NCBI RefSeq assembly: GCF_024355225.1
Contig: NZ_VCNH01000008.1
Span: forward strand, 2,356,001 to 2,420,000
Source: Roseovarius sp. M141
Lineage (GTDB): Bacteria; Pseudomonadota; Alphaproteobacteria; Rhodobacterales; Rhodobacteraceae
Direction of reading: 5' to 3'
DNA length: 64,000 nucleotides
This document shows positions 1 through 8,316 of this stretch, one piece after another (position 1 is the first letter of the stretch; every line of letters starts with the position of its first letter). A program made the position numbers and the translations under genes. The notes beneath the pieces were generated by a model, which worked only from the letters and a program-made list of their open reading frames with translations, was not told the origin of the DNA and did no database searches.

Positions 1-99
1 CCTGAATTGCTGGAAATCGCCGATCTGGTGACGGAAATGAAGCTGATCAAGCACCCTTTCCGCGATGGTATCATGGCGCAAAATGGCGTCGAGATGTAG
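1..99 (+). CDS. cobO: Cob(I)yrinic acid a,c-diamide adenosyltransferase, C-terminal end (partial)
   Basis: The window opens inside a reading frame that ends at the TAG at 97-99. The last 32 residues include EIADLVTEM and KHPFRDGI, followed by a short AQNG tail. This matches the well-conserved C-terminus of CobO/BtuR adenosyltransferases, which move the adenosyl group of ATP onto the cobalt of corrinoids. The rest of the gene lies upstream of the window. cobQ starts 5 bp after the stop, so the two genes are almost certainly co-transcribed in a cobalamin operon. The identification rests on a short stretch, but the [12 protein letters not shown] pattern and the cobQ neighbour agree. Confidence 0.8.
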   Translation, partial: PELLEIADLVTEMKLIKHPFRDGIMAQNGVEM

Positions 100-103
100 C
101 GCC

Positions 104-1552
104 ATGCCGCGCGCGCTGATGATTCAGGGGACAGGCTCGAATGTGGGCAAGTCGATGCTGGTGGCGGGCCTGTGCCGGGCGGCGCTGCGGCGCGGCCTGT
201 CAGTGGCGCCGTTCAAGCCGCAGAACATGTCGAACAACGCCGCCGTCACCGCGGATGGCGGCGAGATCGGTCGCGCCCAGGCCTTGCAGGCGATGGCCTG
301 CGGGCTGGTGGCGCATACCGACATGAACCCTGTCCTGCTGAAACCCGAAAGCGAGACCGGCGCGCAGGTGATCGTGCAGGGCCAGCGCATCGGCACCACC
401 CGCGCGCGCGATTACGGCGCGCAGAAGGCCACATTGCTGCCGCCGGTTATGGATAGTTTTGCGCGCCTGTCGGCGCAGCACGATCTGTTGATCGTCGAAG
501 GCGCTGGCAGCCCGGCGGAAATTAATCTGCGCGCGCGTGATATCGCGAATATGGGCTTTGCGCGGGCGGCTGGCGTGCCGGTGGTTTTATGCGGCGACAT
601 TGACCGGGGCGGTGTGATCGCGCAGATCAAGGGCACGCAAGCGGTGATATCTGCCGAAGATGCAGAAGCTATAAAAGGATTTATCATCAATAAGTTTCGC
701 GGTGACCCCAAGCTTTTCAATGAAGGGTACGCCGCCATCGAACAGTTAACCGGCTGGCGCGGTTATGGCGTCGTCCCGTGGTTTCAGGATGCCTGGCGCC
801 TGCCGGCAGAGGATGCACTGGATATCGCGGACGCGCCCGGCAATGGTGGGCTGCATATCGTTTGCCTGCGCCTGCCGCGCATTGCCAATTTCGACGATCT
901 GGACCCGCTAAAGCAAGAGTCCGGCCTGCGGGTCACCATGCTGGAACCGGGCCAGCCCATCCCGGCGGATGCCGGGCTGGTTATTCTGCCCGGCACGAAA
1001 GCGACGCGCGCCGATCTGGCATTTTTGCGCGCCGAGGGGTGGGATATCGACCTGCTGGCCCATCATCGGCGTGGTGGGCGCATTCTGGGGATTTGTGGCG
1101 GCTATCAGATGCTGGGCCACTCCATATCGGACCCCCAAGGGATCGAGGGGCCGCCGGGCAGCAGCCCCGGTTTGGGCCTGCTGGACATCTCCACCATCAT
1201 GGGTGGCGACAAAAGCCTGACACAGGTGCAGGCAGTCCATGCCGGGCTGTCCGTGCCCTTCACCGGCTACGAGATTCATATCGGCCGCTCGGACGGGCCC
1301 GATTGCGCCCGTCCCTTTGCCCATGTGGGCATGCGCGCCGAAGGCGCGGTATCGGGCGACGGGCGGGTTGCCGGCAGTTATCTGCACGGCATGTTCGCGG
1401 ATGACAATTTTCGCCGCGCCTGGCTGGTGGGGCTGGGCGCCGCGCCCTCGCGCCTGAGCTATGGCGCGCGGGTCGAACAAACGCTGGATGCGCTTGCCGA
1501 CCATGTGGAGGCACATCTGGACGTGCCGGGCCTGCTGACGCTGGCCGGTTAA
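104..1552 (+). CDS. cobQ: Cobyric acid synthase (glutamine-hydrolysing)
   Basis: This 482-residue protein amidates adenosylcobyrinic acid a,c-diamide at four side chains to give adenosylcobyric acid. The N-terminus starts with the ATP-binding P-loop-like motif [11 protein letters not shown] of the DTBS-like synthetase domain. The C-terminal half is a class I (triad) glutamine amidotransferase domain with the nucleophilic Cys in [13 protein letters not shown] and the His in GSYLHGMF. I chose the ATG at 104 because it begins just after the cobO stop and gives the usual short N-terminus [12 protein letters not shown]; upstream in-frame starts would overlap cobO. Length is normal for the family. 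The gene sits in the cobalamin operon with cobO. Confidence 0.95.
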   Translation: MPRALMIQGTGSNVGKSMLVAGLCRAALRRGLSVAPFKPQNMSNNAAVTADGGEIGRAQALQAMACGLVAHTDMNPVLLKPESETGAQVIVQGQRIGTTRARDYGAQKATLLPPVMDSFARLSAQHDLLIVEGAGSPAEINLRARDIANMGFARAAGVPVVLCGDIDRGGVIAQIKGTQAVISAEDAEAIKGFIINKFRGDPKLFNEGYAAIEQLTGWRGYGVVPWFQDAWRLPAEDALDIADAPGNGGLHIVCLRLPRIANFDDLDPLKQESGLRVTMLEPGQPIPADAGLVILPGTKATRADLAFLRAEGWDIDLLAHHRRGGRILGICGGYQMLGHSISDPQGIEGPPGSSPGLGLLDISTIMGGDKSLTQVQAVHAGLSVPFTGYEIHIGRSDGPDCARPFAHVGMRAEGAVSGDGRVAGSYLHGMFADDNFRRAWLVGLGAAPSRLSYGARVEQTLDALADHVEAHLDVPGLLTLAG

Positions 1553-1564
1553 AAGCGGGTGGTG

Positions 1565-2176
1565 TCAGGAGGCGGCGACCCAGTCGGCCATTTCCGGCAA
1601 AAGCCTGTCCAGGATGGCCTGAAACGCCGCGACGATCGCAGTAGGTTCGTCATTGGCGGCGGTCACCTGATTGCGGAAAACGCGTGTCTTGATGACAGAT
1701 TGATCGCGGTCGCGCAGCAAGGTCAGGCTGATATCCACCCTTGCGGTTACCGCCGTGCCCGCCACATCGACCTGAAAACTATCGATACGCGTCAGCAATG
1801 CGTAATCGGGCACCGGTCCGCCCTCGCTGATGCCGACATATCCCATCCGGCCTGTCCCCGCGATGGACCGTATCAGCAGCGACTGCACGACGCTGGGTAG
1901 CTCGTCGGTCCAGCGGGCGTCGGGCAGATAGGCAATCGCGGCGCCGCTCGGTTTGACCATGATGCGGTCGGTGTTTATGCCGGCTGGCGCGTCGGCGCGG
2001 GCGACCAGCAGGGTGCGGCCAGATCGCCGCCCGGAGGTCGATCCGGGGGTCGGCGTCAGATCGTAGGTGTCCAGCGGCGTCGCCGCCGCGTTGAGGGACG
2101 ACAGCGCGCTGCATCCCCCAAGGCTGGCCGCGGCGCCCAGCATTGCAAATCGACGGGTCAGGTACAGGTCTTGCAT
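1565..2176 (-). CDS. ABC-type transport auxiliary lipoprotein (PqiC/YmbA-like)
   Basis: This is a 203-residue predicted outer-membrane lipoprotein. A twin-arginine-like segment (LTRRFAMLGAAASL) is followed by the lipobox GGCS, so Cys is the likely lipidated residue. The remainder resembles the ABC_trans_aux (DUF330/PqiC) family, which works with MCE proteins in lipid transport across the periplasm. The ATG at 2176 lies 4 bp after the mlaD stop, with GGAGATG overlapping that stop as ribosome binding site. It is the last gene of the mlaE-mlaF-mlaD operon. Family assignment is by pattern and by context, so it is a little less certain than its neighbours. Confidence 0.75.
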   Translation of the reverse strand: MQDLYLTRRFAMLGAAASLGGCSALSSLNAAATPLDTYDLTPTPGSTSGRRSGRTLLVARADAPAGINTDRIMVKPSGAAIAYLPDARWTDELPSVVQSLLIRSIAGTGRMGYVGISEGGPVPDYALLTRIDSFQVDVAGTAVTARVDISLTLLRDRDQSVIKTRVFRNQVTAANDEPTAIVAAFQAILDRLLPEMADWVAAS

Positions 2177-2180
2177 TTTA

Positions 2181-3896
2181 TCATCTCCGATATTCGGGCA
2201 CGCGGTCATCCAGCAGGAAACGTGCAGGGTCTTTTCCGATGCGGCGCACCAGACGCTCCAGTGATTGCACCAGGGTCCGTGCCTCGGCGCTGAGGCGGCC
2301 CAACTCGTTCAGGCCATTGCCGGTGAAATTGCGCAGGCCGGGGGCGGCATCGCTTGTGATGCCTTGAACCTGGGCCACGACCTTGTCGGCGCGGGCGATC
2401 AGGCCACGCAGGTCTGTGGTGATCTGCGGCAGATCGTCCGATACCTGCTGCGCCGCGCCACCGATCCGGTCGGTCGCCGTGCGAATATCGGCCAGGACCG
2501 GCCCCAGATCGGTCGATAGCGCGTCATCCGCGCTGTTGAACGCCCGTTCGGCAGAGCCAAGCGCGCGATCCGCCACGACAAGCGATCCGTCGATACCGTC
2601 CAGCGTCACTGTGGCACGCGTAAACAGATCCGTTGCCGCATTGACGGCAGTACGTGTATCGTTGGCCAGCGGGTCCAGCCGGTCGGTGAACCCGGCCAGA
2701 TCGCTTGCGACCTTGTCCACCGCCTGCGATGCAGCCGTCACGGCGCCGCGAATATCGCTAACGACAGTCGGCACATCGTCGTCGATGACCGTCTCGATTT
2801 TGGCTATGGCACTGCTGGCTGTAGCCAGCACGCCGCGCGCATCAGTCACCATTTGAGTGCCGTCACCCGCGACCAGCGTATAAACGCTGTCCGAGGCGGT
2901 CGTCACCGCATCAAAGCTGGTGCTTGCGTCGGCCAGTGTCTTTTCCAACTCAGTCAGGCGAGCGTTCAGCAGGGCTGCGGTCTTATCAAACCCGTCGAGC
3001 GTACCGACCGAATGGGCGGAGATATCGGCGACGGCGGTATTCAACGCAGCGATCATATCCGAGATTTGCGTCACGATGCCGGGCACTTGTTCGCGCATCA
3101 GCGTCTCGGCCTCGGCAAAGGCGGCGCCGGCGCTGTCGATGGCGGTGCTGGACTTATCGATAACCTCTTTGGCGGTGCCGAACGCGCCGGTTGCGGAGGT
3201 CAGCGTCTGGTCCGCATTGGTCAGCGTCACCTCTGCGGCGGCGCCCAGCATTTCCAGCCGCTTGCCAATGCCTGAGATCTGCGTCGTCGCCTGAGAGACG
3301 GTATTGGTAATGGTGGAAAAATCCGTCAGCGCCTGCTCCAGCCCGCCAGAGGCGTCGCTGAGGTTGGTCAGGATATTCTGGACCAAAGCCTGATTTTCCG
3401 GGCCGGCGATCTTCTGAAAGCGCTTGAGCAGATCTGTCGCCTCGGCGATCAGGTCCGGCGCGTCCTCGACCAGCTGCTGCACGGTCGACCGACGCGAGGG
3501 GATGATGGGCGGCGTGTCGTCGGGCGATGTCAGCGGCGCGGCATCGCCCCCTTTGCTGGTCAGCGAGATATAGGCGACCCCGGTCACACCCGACGAACTG
3601 AGCTGCGCCACCGTATTTTCGCGCACGGGCGTTTCAGCGTCCACTTCGATGCCGACATAGACCTTCGACGGGTCCGGATCGTAGATGTGCAATTCGATCA
3701 CGCGGCCTACGTTGATGCCGTTGAACACCACATCGCCCGAAGACGCGAGGCCCGAAACATCATCGAAAAGGATGCCGTAATAGGCGTATTGGCGATCCAA
3801 CTGCACGCTGGACAACCACACGGCAAAGCCAAGACTGCCGATGATCCCCAACAGGGTAAATGCGCCGATCAGGATAAAGTTTGCACGGGTTTCCAT
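2181..3896 (-). CDS. mlaD: MCE-domain lipid-binding protein, long MlaD type
   Basis: This inner-membrane-anchored periplasmic protein belongs to an Mla-type phospholipid transport system. Residues 1-30 contain one membrane segment (FILIGAFTLLGIIGSLGFAVW). The MCE domain follows at about 35-115, with SGLASSGDVVFNGINVGRV and ending in GVTGVAYISL. At 571 residues it is about three times the length of E. coli MlaD; the extra C-terminal 400 residues are Ala/Thr/Asp-rich, look helical or coiled-coil, and could form a periplasmic tunnel or needle as in PqiB/YebT-like proteins. The ATG at 3896 overlaps the mlaF TGA by one base (TGATG). It lies between the ATPase and the auxiliary lipoprotein. Confidence 0.85.
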   Translation of the reverse strand: METRANFILIGAFTLLGIIGSLGFAVWLSSVQLDRQYAYYGILFDDVSGLASSGDVVFNGINVGRVIELHIYDPDPSKVYVGIEVDAETPVRENTVAQLSSSGVTGVAYISLTSKGGDAAPLTSPDDTPPIIPSRRSTVQQLVEDAPDLIAEATDLLKRFQKIAGPENQALVQNILTNLSDASGGLEQALTDFSTITNTVSQATTQISGIGKRLEMLGAAAEVTLTNADQTLTSATGAFGTAKEVIDKSSTAIDSAGAAFAEAETLMREQVPGIVTQISDMIAALNTAVADISAHSVGTLDGFDKTAALLNARLTELEKTLADASTSFDAVTTASDSVYTLVAGDGTQMVTDARGVLATASSAIAKIETVIDDDVPTVVSDIRGAVTAASQAVDKVASDLAGFTDRLDPLANDTRTAVNAATDLFTRATVTLDGIDGSLVVADRALGSAERAFNSADDALSTDLGPVLADIRTATDRIGGAAQQVSDDLPQITTDLRGLIARADKVVAQVQGITSDAAPGLRNFTGNGLNELGRLSAEARTLVQSLERLVRRIGKDPARFLLDDRVPEYRR

Positions 3897-4696
3897 CACT
3901 GCACCTTTTCATCACTATCCAGCGCCGCGCGGGCGCGCGGGCCGTGAAAATATTCATGGACCCATGGGTGATCCACCTTCAGCATTTCCTGCATGGTGCC
4001 AACGGCCAGCACCTTTTTCTCGGCCAGCACGGCAATACGGTCACAGATTGCATGCAGCGAATCCAGATCATGCGTGACCAGAAACACCGTCAGCCCCAAC
4101 GCTGCCTGCAATTGCCGGATCAACGTATCGAACGCCGCCGCCCCGATCGGGTCCAGCCCGGCTGTCGGCTCGTCCAGAAACACGATTTCCGGGTCCAGTG
4201 CGATAGCGCGGGCGAACCCTGCCCGCTTGCGCATGCCGCCGGACAGCTCGGACGGGAATTTGGTCTGCGCGACCTCTTGCAGCCCGACCATGCGGACTTT
4301 GATCCCTGCCAGCGTCTCGCGCAGGTCGTCGGGCAGGTCTAGCTGCTCGCGCATGGGTGCCTCGACATTCTGGCGCACGGTCAGCGACGAAAACAGCGCA
4401 CCATCCTGAAACATCACGCCCCAGCGGCGGCGCAGTTGGCGGTATTCATCGGGCGCGGTGCCCTGAACGCTTTCGCCGAACACTTCGATACTGCCCGCGT
4501 CGGGCGTCAGCAGACCGACGATCTGTTGCAACAGCACCGATTTTCCGGTGCCCGATCCGCCAACGATGCCGATGATCTCGCCCCGGCGCACATCCAGATC
4601 CAGCCCGTCATGGACGCTGTGGCTGCCGAAGGATTTGACCAGCCCGCGCACCCGGATGATGGGCGGCTCTTCGGTCTGAACCATATCGTCCCTCAT
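3896..4696 (-). CDS. mlaF: Mla-type ABC transporter ATP-binding protein
   Basis: This cytoplasmic ATPase energises the MlaE permease for lipid movement between inner and outer membranes. It has Walker A GGSGTGKS, the signature ELSGGMRKR (the MlaF form LSGGM), Walker B IVFLDEPTAGLDP and the H-loop VTHD. The length of 266 residues is normal. The ATG at 4696 overlaps the mlaE stop as ATGA; a second ATG at 4684, preceded by AGGGA, is an alternative start that would remove four residues. The gene lies between mlaE and mlaD in the same operon. Confidence 0.92.
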   Translation of the reverse strand: MRDDMVQTEEPPIIRVRGLVKSFGSHSVHDGLDLDVRRGEIIGIVGGSGTGKSVLLQQIVGLLTPDAGSIEVFGESVQGTAPDEYRQLRRRWGVMFQDGALFSSLTVRQNVEAPMREQLDLPDDLRETLAGIKVRMVGLQEVAQTKFPSELSGGMRKRAGFARAIALDPEIVFLDEPTAGLDPIGAAAFDTLIRQLQAALGLTVFLVTHDLDSLHAICDRIAVLAEKKVLAVGTMQEMLKVDHPWVHEYFHGPRARAALDSDEKVQ

Positions 4697-5823
4697 ATTC
4701 CCACCAACGCAAATACGACCGAAAACAGCGCATCCGCCACGATCACCATGAAGATCGACAACACCACCGAGGTCGAGGTCAGCCGCCCCAGCGATTCCGC
4801 ATTGCCGCCCACTTTTAACCCCTCATAGCAGCCGATGATCCCGATAATCAGCGCAAAGAAAGGCGCCTTGATCATACCGACCAGAAAATGCCAGACATCC
4901 GTGTTGCTGACCAGCCGCGACTGGAACACGGCGGGCGAGACGCCCAATTCAATCCACGACATCATAGCGCCGCCAACCAGCCCTGCTATGTCCGAGATCA
5001 ATCCCAGCACCGGCAACATGATGACAAGGGCCAGAACCCGCGGCACCACAAGAATATCGATAGGATCAAGGCCAAGGGTGCGCATCGCGTCCACTTCTTC
5101 GCGCATTTTCATTGACCCGATGGCGGCGGTATAGGCCGACCCGGATCGCCCCGCGACGACGATGGACGTCAGCAGGATGCCCAATTCGCGCAGGACGGCA
5201 ATCGCGATCAGATCGACGACAAACACTTCGGCCCCGAATTGACGCAGCTGCACGGAGCCCTGAAACGCCAGCACCACGCCAATCAGGAATGACATCAGCG
5301 CCACGATGGGGATCGCGTTCCAGCCGACCTCCTGCATGTGATGCACCAGCGACGTCAGTCGCAAGCGCCGCGGATGCAGCAGCATGTACCCCAGCGCCGC
5401 AATCACCTGCCCCAGAAAGCTGGTCAGTTCGACCGCGGTATGGCCGGTCGCCGCCGTCTTGCGTCCCAGCCCCTCCAGCCGATCGGCCAGCGTGCGGCGT
5501 TTGTCCGCGGCTGCGTCCTGAGGTGGCATGTTGCGGCGCACGGTCTCCAGCAACTGGTGCTGGGCCTCATCCGCGCCGGTGATCGGCACATCGTCCGCGC
5601 CATGCGCCAGACGGGTCTGGATATCGACGATATACCACGCGCCCGCCGTATCCATGTGGCGCACCTGCGCGATGTCGATGGCGCGCGCATTGTCGAATGT
5701 CCGTGCCAGACCGGCGATATTTTCAATCAGAAGGCTACCCGACAGCATCAGGCAGCCGTCCGTAACCGCCGCTGCAGGCAGCCGCCTTTCGCTCATGTTG
5801 CCGTTCCGAGTGCCAGTCATCAT
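4693..5823 (-). CDS. mlaE: STAS domain-MlaE permease fusion
   Basis: This 376-residue inner-membrane permease belongs to the Mla-type lipid transporter. The N-terminal ~110 residues form a STAS-like domain (RAIDIAQVRHMDTAGAW, typical of MlaB) fused to the MlaE permease domain at about 120-376. The permease carries hydrophobic helices and the conserved stretches VALMSFLIGVVLAFQG and GRSGSAYTAAIGSMKMREEVDA. A separate mlaB is therefore not needed. The start at 5823 has AGGA five bases upstream; a second ATG at 5820 is equally possible. It is the first gene of the operon mlaE-mlaF-mlaD-lipoprotein; no mlaC-like periplasmic carrier is seen. Confidence 0.92.
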   Translation of the reverse strand: MMTGTRNGNMSERRLPAAAVTDGCLMLSGSLLIENIAGLARTFDNARAIDIAQVRHMDTAGAWYIVDIQTRLAHGADDVPITGADEAQHQLLETVRRNMPPQDAAADKRRTLADRLEGLGRKTAATGHTAVELTSFLGQVIAALGYMLLHPRRLRLTSLVHHMQEVGWNAIPIVALMSFLIGVVLAFQGSVQLRQFGAEVFVVDLIAIAVLRELGILLTSIVVAGRSGSAYTAAIGSMKMREEVDAMRTLGLDPIDILVVPRVLALVIMLPVLGLISDIAGLVGGAMMSWIELGVSPAVFQSRLVSNTDVWHFLVGMIKAPFFALIIGIIGCYEGLKVGGNAESLGRLTSTSVVLSIFMVIVADALFSVVFALVGI

Positions 5824-6039
5824 AACATTCCTGTGATCCCTCTGCCGCTCTAAACCTTTTTACGCAACAAATTCAAGCCGCTTGGCAGGCCGAAAGCCGC
5901 CGACGGCCCGCTCTGAGTCGCACAATGATCCCGTAATCGCATAGGTTGAGCAGTAACGGCGATCCTGTATTCTTTCACTCTTTGCATCGAAGAGCCACAG
6001 CTATGGCAAACCCGCCGGGAACCGCGATGGGCGCGCCAG

Positions 6040-6410
6040 AATCTACCGGAATTCATCGCGTGCCACTGGATCGGCTTCCGACGTCAGCGCGTCCGGAATC
6101 AGCATGTCGGGGCGGTGGATGATCGCGCAGGCCAGCGGCAGATCGGACGCGACCGCATCGGCATGGCGGTCAAGGTCGACATCGGCGAGCAACTGGGCGA
6201 TGCGGTCCGGAAGCTCATCGCTGGCCATATCAAAACAGCCTCGCCCTCGCTGGGGGGGCCAGAAGGCCGGTCAGCATCTTCATCGCCGGCGTCTTGCTGC
6301 AATCGTTGGGGCTTAGAGAGCCGAAAATTTCGCTGCTTTTGATCTCGAAACTGACATCGTGCACAGCGCATGAAATCGCCAAGGCGGCGGGTCGGGCGAG
6401 ACAACGCTGA
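6040..6410 (-). pseudogene. Degraded RbbA/YhiH-type ABC transporter ATP-binding protein
   Basis: On the minus strand, pieces of an ABC ATPase lie in order but in different frames. About 6401-6365 encodes RPTRRLGDF; the next segment encodes AVHDVSFEIKSSEIFG followed by a damaged Walker A (SPNDCSKTPAMKMLTGLL). A frame change leads to SEGEAVL. Another frame change and an apparent deletion of about 50 codons lead to RIAQLLADVDLD, IIHRPDMLI and a ruined Walker B (PDALTSEADPVARDEF), then a TAG. An intact homologue would read LGxNGCGKTTTMKMLTGLLPxSEGEA and LLILDEPTSGVDPVARDxFW. The signature LSGGQ-like region is missing. The remaining sequence between 5824 and 6533 shows nothing I recognise. Confidence 0.75.
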
Positions 6411-6533
6411 CATAGGCGGGAATGGCGTAAGGGATGCTGTCCAGCCTGATCCCAATCATTGGCATGCGGCAAACCCGCCTTGCGTCCAGCCCGCATGGCA
6501 GGGCTGGACGCGGGTGTTTGTCGCGGTTGCGTG

Positions 6534-7637
6534 TTATCCCATCATACCGCCGGCCTCGCCCAGGCCGTCATAATGCCGCTTGAGCCGCTGCAACGCGATG
6601 CGCAGCACAATCTTCCCAGAGCGCGCGGACCAGCCCATGCGTTTCTCGGCACGCTCCAGACCTTCCAGATGACAGCAGCAACGCAGCGCGATGTCCCCGA
6701 GACCCGGGCCCAGATCGTGCAGCGCGCCCTCGACCCGGCGGCGGGCCGCCTCAAAACCCCGCGCATGGCCACCAGTGCCGCCACCACCGGGGGCAGTCAG
6801 AAAGCGGCTCCAGTCCTGGGTGACGCGCGGGCCCATCTGGGACAGTTCGAAATCCTCGCGCAGACGCTCGCCCGCGCGCACCAGATCGTTGGGGATGAAC
6901 TGCGCCCCATCGCGGCCCTTGCGTCGCGCCAATGCAATCAGCGGGCTTTCGGCCACATTGTAGCGCATGCGGCGCGGCACGTCCTGCGCGTCCGCCTCAT
7001 CACCGACGGCAGAAAAAGCTGCCTGCGCATCGCCAAAGCCCGACGCGCGATTCTCGGCCTCGGCCAGCATCGTGGACAGCATCACGCGCCCCGCTTTGGT
7101 GATGTGATAGCGCGCAATGCGCCCCGGCTCGTCGCAGGCGATCCAGCCCTTCAGCGCCATCGCCTCGGCGACAGGCCTATCCACGACGGCGGTGCGCGTG
7201 GGATCGCCCTGATCGCCGTCGCGTACGACAACGGCCTTTTCCATCTGCGCCGCGACGGCCAGGACAGCGCCCGCCTCGCACAGGCGGCGCAAGATACGCA
7301 GTGCCTCGACGCGCAGTTGCGCCTCGGTTACTTCGGCAACGTTCGCCGTTAAGGTTTCAGACGTCATGGCAGTCTCCTGATGCAGAGAACCGGCCTTTTC
7401 TCGTGGGGCAACGCGGCATCCCAGACGGCGCAATGCCTCGTCCACCATGGGATCGTCGCGTCGGGCCTCATATGCTCGGATACGGCGCAGCACCGTTGAG
7501 GCATGACAGCCGCTGGCCCGTGCCAGCGCCCGTATAGATGAGCCCTGTTCGGTATGGGCGAGGTATAATTTCGCGCCCTGCGGCACCCAGGACGGCATAT
7601 TGCGCGCGCCGCTGGCGTCTGTTCCCCGATCCAACAT
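6534..7637 (-). CDS. DUF6456 domain protein with N-terminal helix-turn-helix
   Basis: This is a 367-residue protein of the Rhodobacterales. Near the N-terminus, residues ~15-60 (LYLAHTEQGSSIRALARASG, then HASTVLRRIR) look like a helix-turn-helix. Residues ~180-330 match what I know as DUF6456, including ESPLIALARRKGRDG, FIPNDLVRAGERLREDFELSQ and the late segment RMGWSARSGKIVLRIALQRL. It is probably a DNA-binding regulator; its target is not visible. I chose the ATG at 7637 because AGAAGGG lies five bases upstream; a longer frame exists back to 7736 but lacks a binding site and would cover the DnaA box. It is divergent from the DUF6477 gene. Confidence 0.75.
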   Translation of the reverse strand: MLDRGTDASGARNMPSWVPQGAKLYLAHTEQGSSIRALARASGCHASTVLRRIRAYEARRDDPMVDEALRRLGCRVAPREKAGSLHQETAMTSETLTANVAEVTEAQLRVEALRILRRLCEAGAVLAVAAQMEKAVVVRDGDQGDPTRTAVVDRPVAEAMALKGWIACDEPGRIARYHITKAGRVMLSTMLAEAENRASGFGDAQAAFSAVGDEADAQDVPRRMRYNVAESPLIALARRKGRDGAQFIPNDLVRAGERLREDFELSQMGPRVTQDWSRFLTAPGGGGTGGHARGFEAARRRVEGALHDLGPGLGDIALRCCCHLEGLERAEKRMGWSARSGKIVLRIALQRLKRHYDGLGEAGGMMG

Positions 7638-7701
7638 ATAGACCCTTCTTTTGCCTTGAGCGCAGCGGTTGATCCGAGGCAAGACCTCTGGCCGCTGCTG
7701 G

Positions 7702-7710
7702 TTATCCACA
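7702..7710 (+). promoter_or_regulatory. Consensus DnaA box
   Basis: TTATCCACA matches the DnaA-box consensus TTATNCACA exactly. A degenerate copy, TTATCCCTG, lies 3 bp further on (7714-7722). The site is 65-73 bp upstream of the DUF6456 start and inside the divergent intergenic region 7638-7901, so it could let DnaA regulate one or both genes. One perfect 9-mer can occur by chance, so the role is inferred. Confidence 0.5.
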
Positions 7711-7901
7711 GACTTATCCCTGTCTTTGAGATGCAACCTATGTGAGAAAAAGTTACCGGCTCGTTAATTGTCAACGTGTCGTCAACAATCGTTGCCAAAC
7801 TGTAAACAAAGACAAATACCAACGTCCGGTGACTCCGCCAATTGCGCAACACTCGCCATAGTTGTGGCATGACAAGGCCGTAATTCAGTTCGGAGACCAC
7901 A

Positions 7902-8192
7902 ATGAAAGATATCCTGAAAGCCCTCGACGGCCTGCGCCGACCCCACCTTTTGATCCGGGCCGCGCGGATCGGCGCCACCGAATATCGGCGCGATGCGCAT
8001 CTGCGCCGCCACCTGGGCTATGGCGCGCTGCCACGCAGCGCCGCGGCGCTGGCTCGACTGGTCGAAATGGAGGAAGAGCTGAATCAGCAAAGGCAAAGCG
8101 ATCGCACGCGGTATTCCGCGACGCGCCATGTCGAAATCCTGATCGCCATGATGGGCGAGGCGCGGATCCTGCGCAGCGCCCACGCGGCCTGA
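7902..8192 (+). CDS. DUF6477 family protein
   Basis: This 96-residue soluble, Arg-rich helical protein matches the small family common in Rhodobacteraceae that I know as DUF6477. The pattern includes LRRPHLLIRAARIG, YRRDAHLRRHLG, a LARLVEMEEELN segment and RHVEILIAMMGEARIL near the end. The function is unknown. The ATG at 7902 has GGAG at a good distance (GGAGACCACA). It is transcribed divergently from the DUF6456 gene and followed by a hairpin at 8206-8231. Confidence 0.75.
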   Translation: MKDILKALDGLRRPHLLIRAARIGATEYRRDAHLRRHLGYGALPRSAAALARLVEMEEELNQQRQSDRTRYSATRHVEILIAMMGEARILRSAHAA

Positions 8193-8205
8193 ATTCAGAG
8201 TTTCA

Positions 8206-8231
8206 CGAAAGACCTGCGGTGCAGGTTTTCG
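8206..8231 (+). terminator. Probable intrinsic terminator of the DUF6477 gene
   Basis: ACCTGC (8212-8217) and GCAGGT (8221-8226) form a perfect stem around a GGT loop. It is extended by CGAAA and TTTCG with one bulged G. The right arm ends in TTTTC. It starts 14 bp after the stop codon at 8192. The T-run is short, so this is a moderate call. Confidence 0.5.
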
Positions 8232-8316
8232 CGGAACGCCGCTATATCATCGCGCATCAAGCCAACTATGACTCTGGTGGCGATGGCAGCGGTAGCAGGC
8301 CGCGTGAGCAGGTAGT

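Noticed and set aside
7638..7736. Longer start of the DUF6456 protein at 7736
   Set aside because: No ribosome binding site precedes it, whereas AGAAGGG precedes the ATG at 7637. The extra codons cover the DnaA box.
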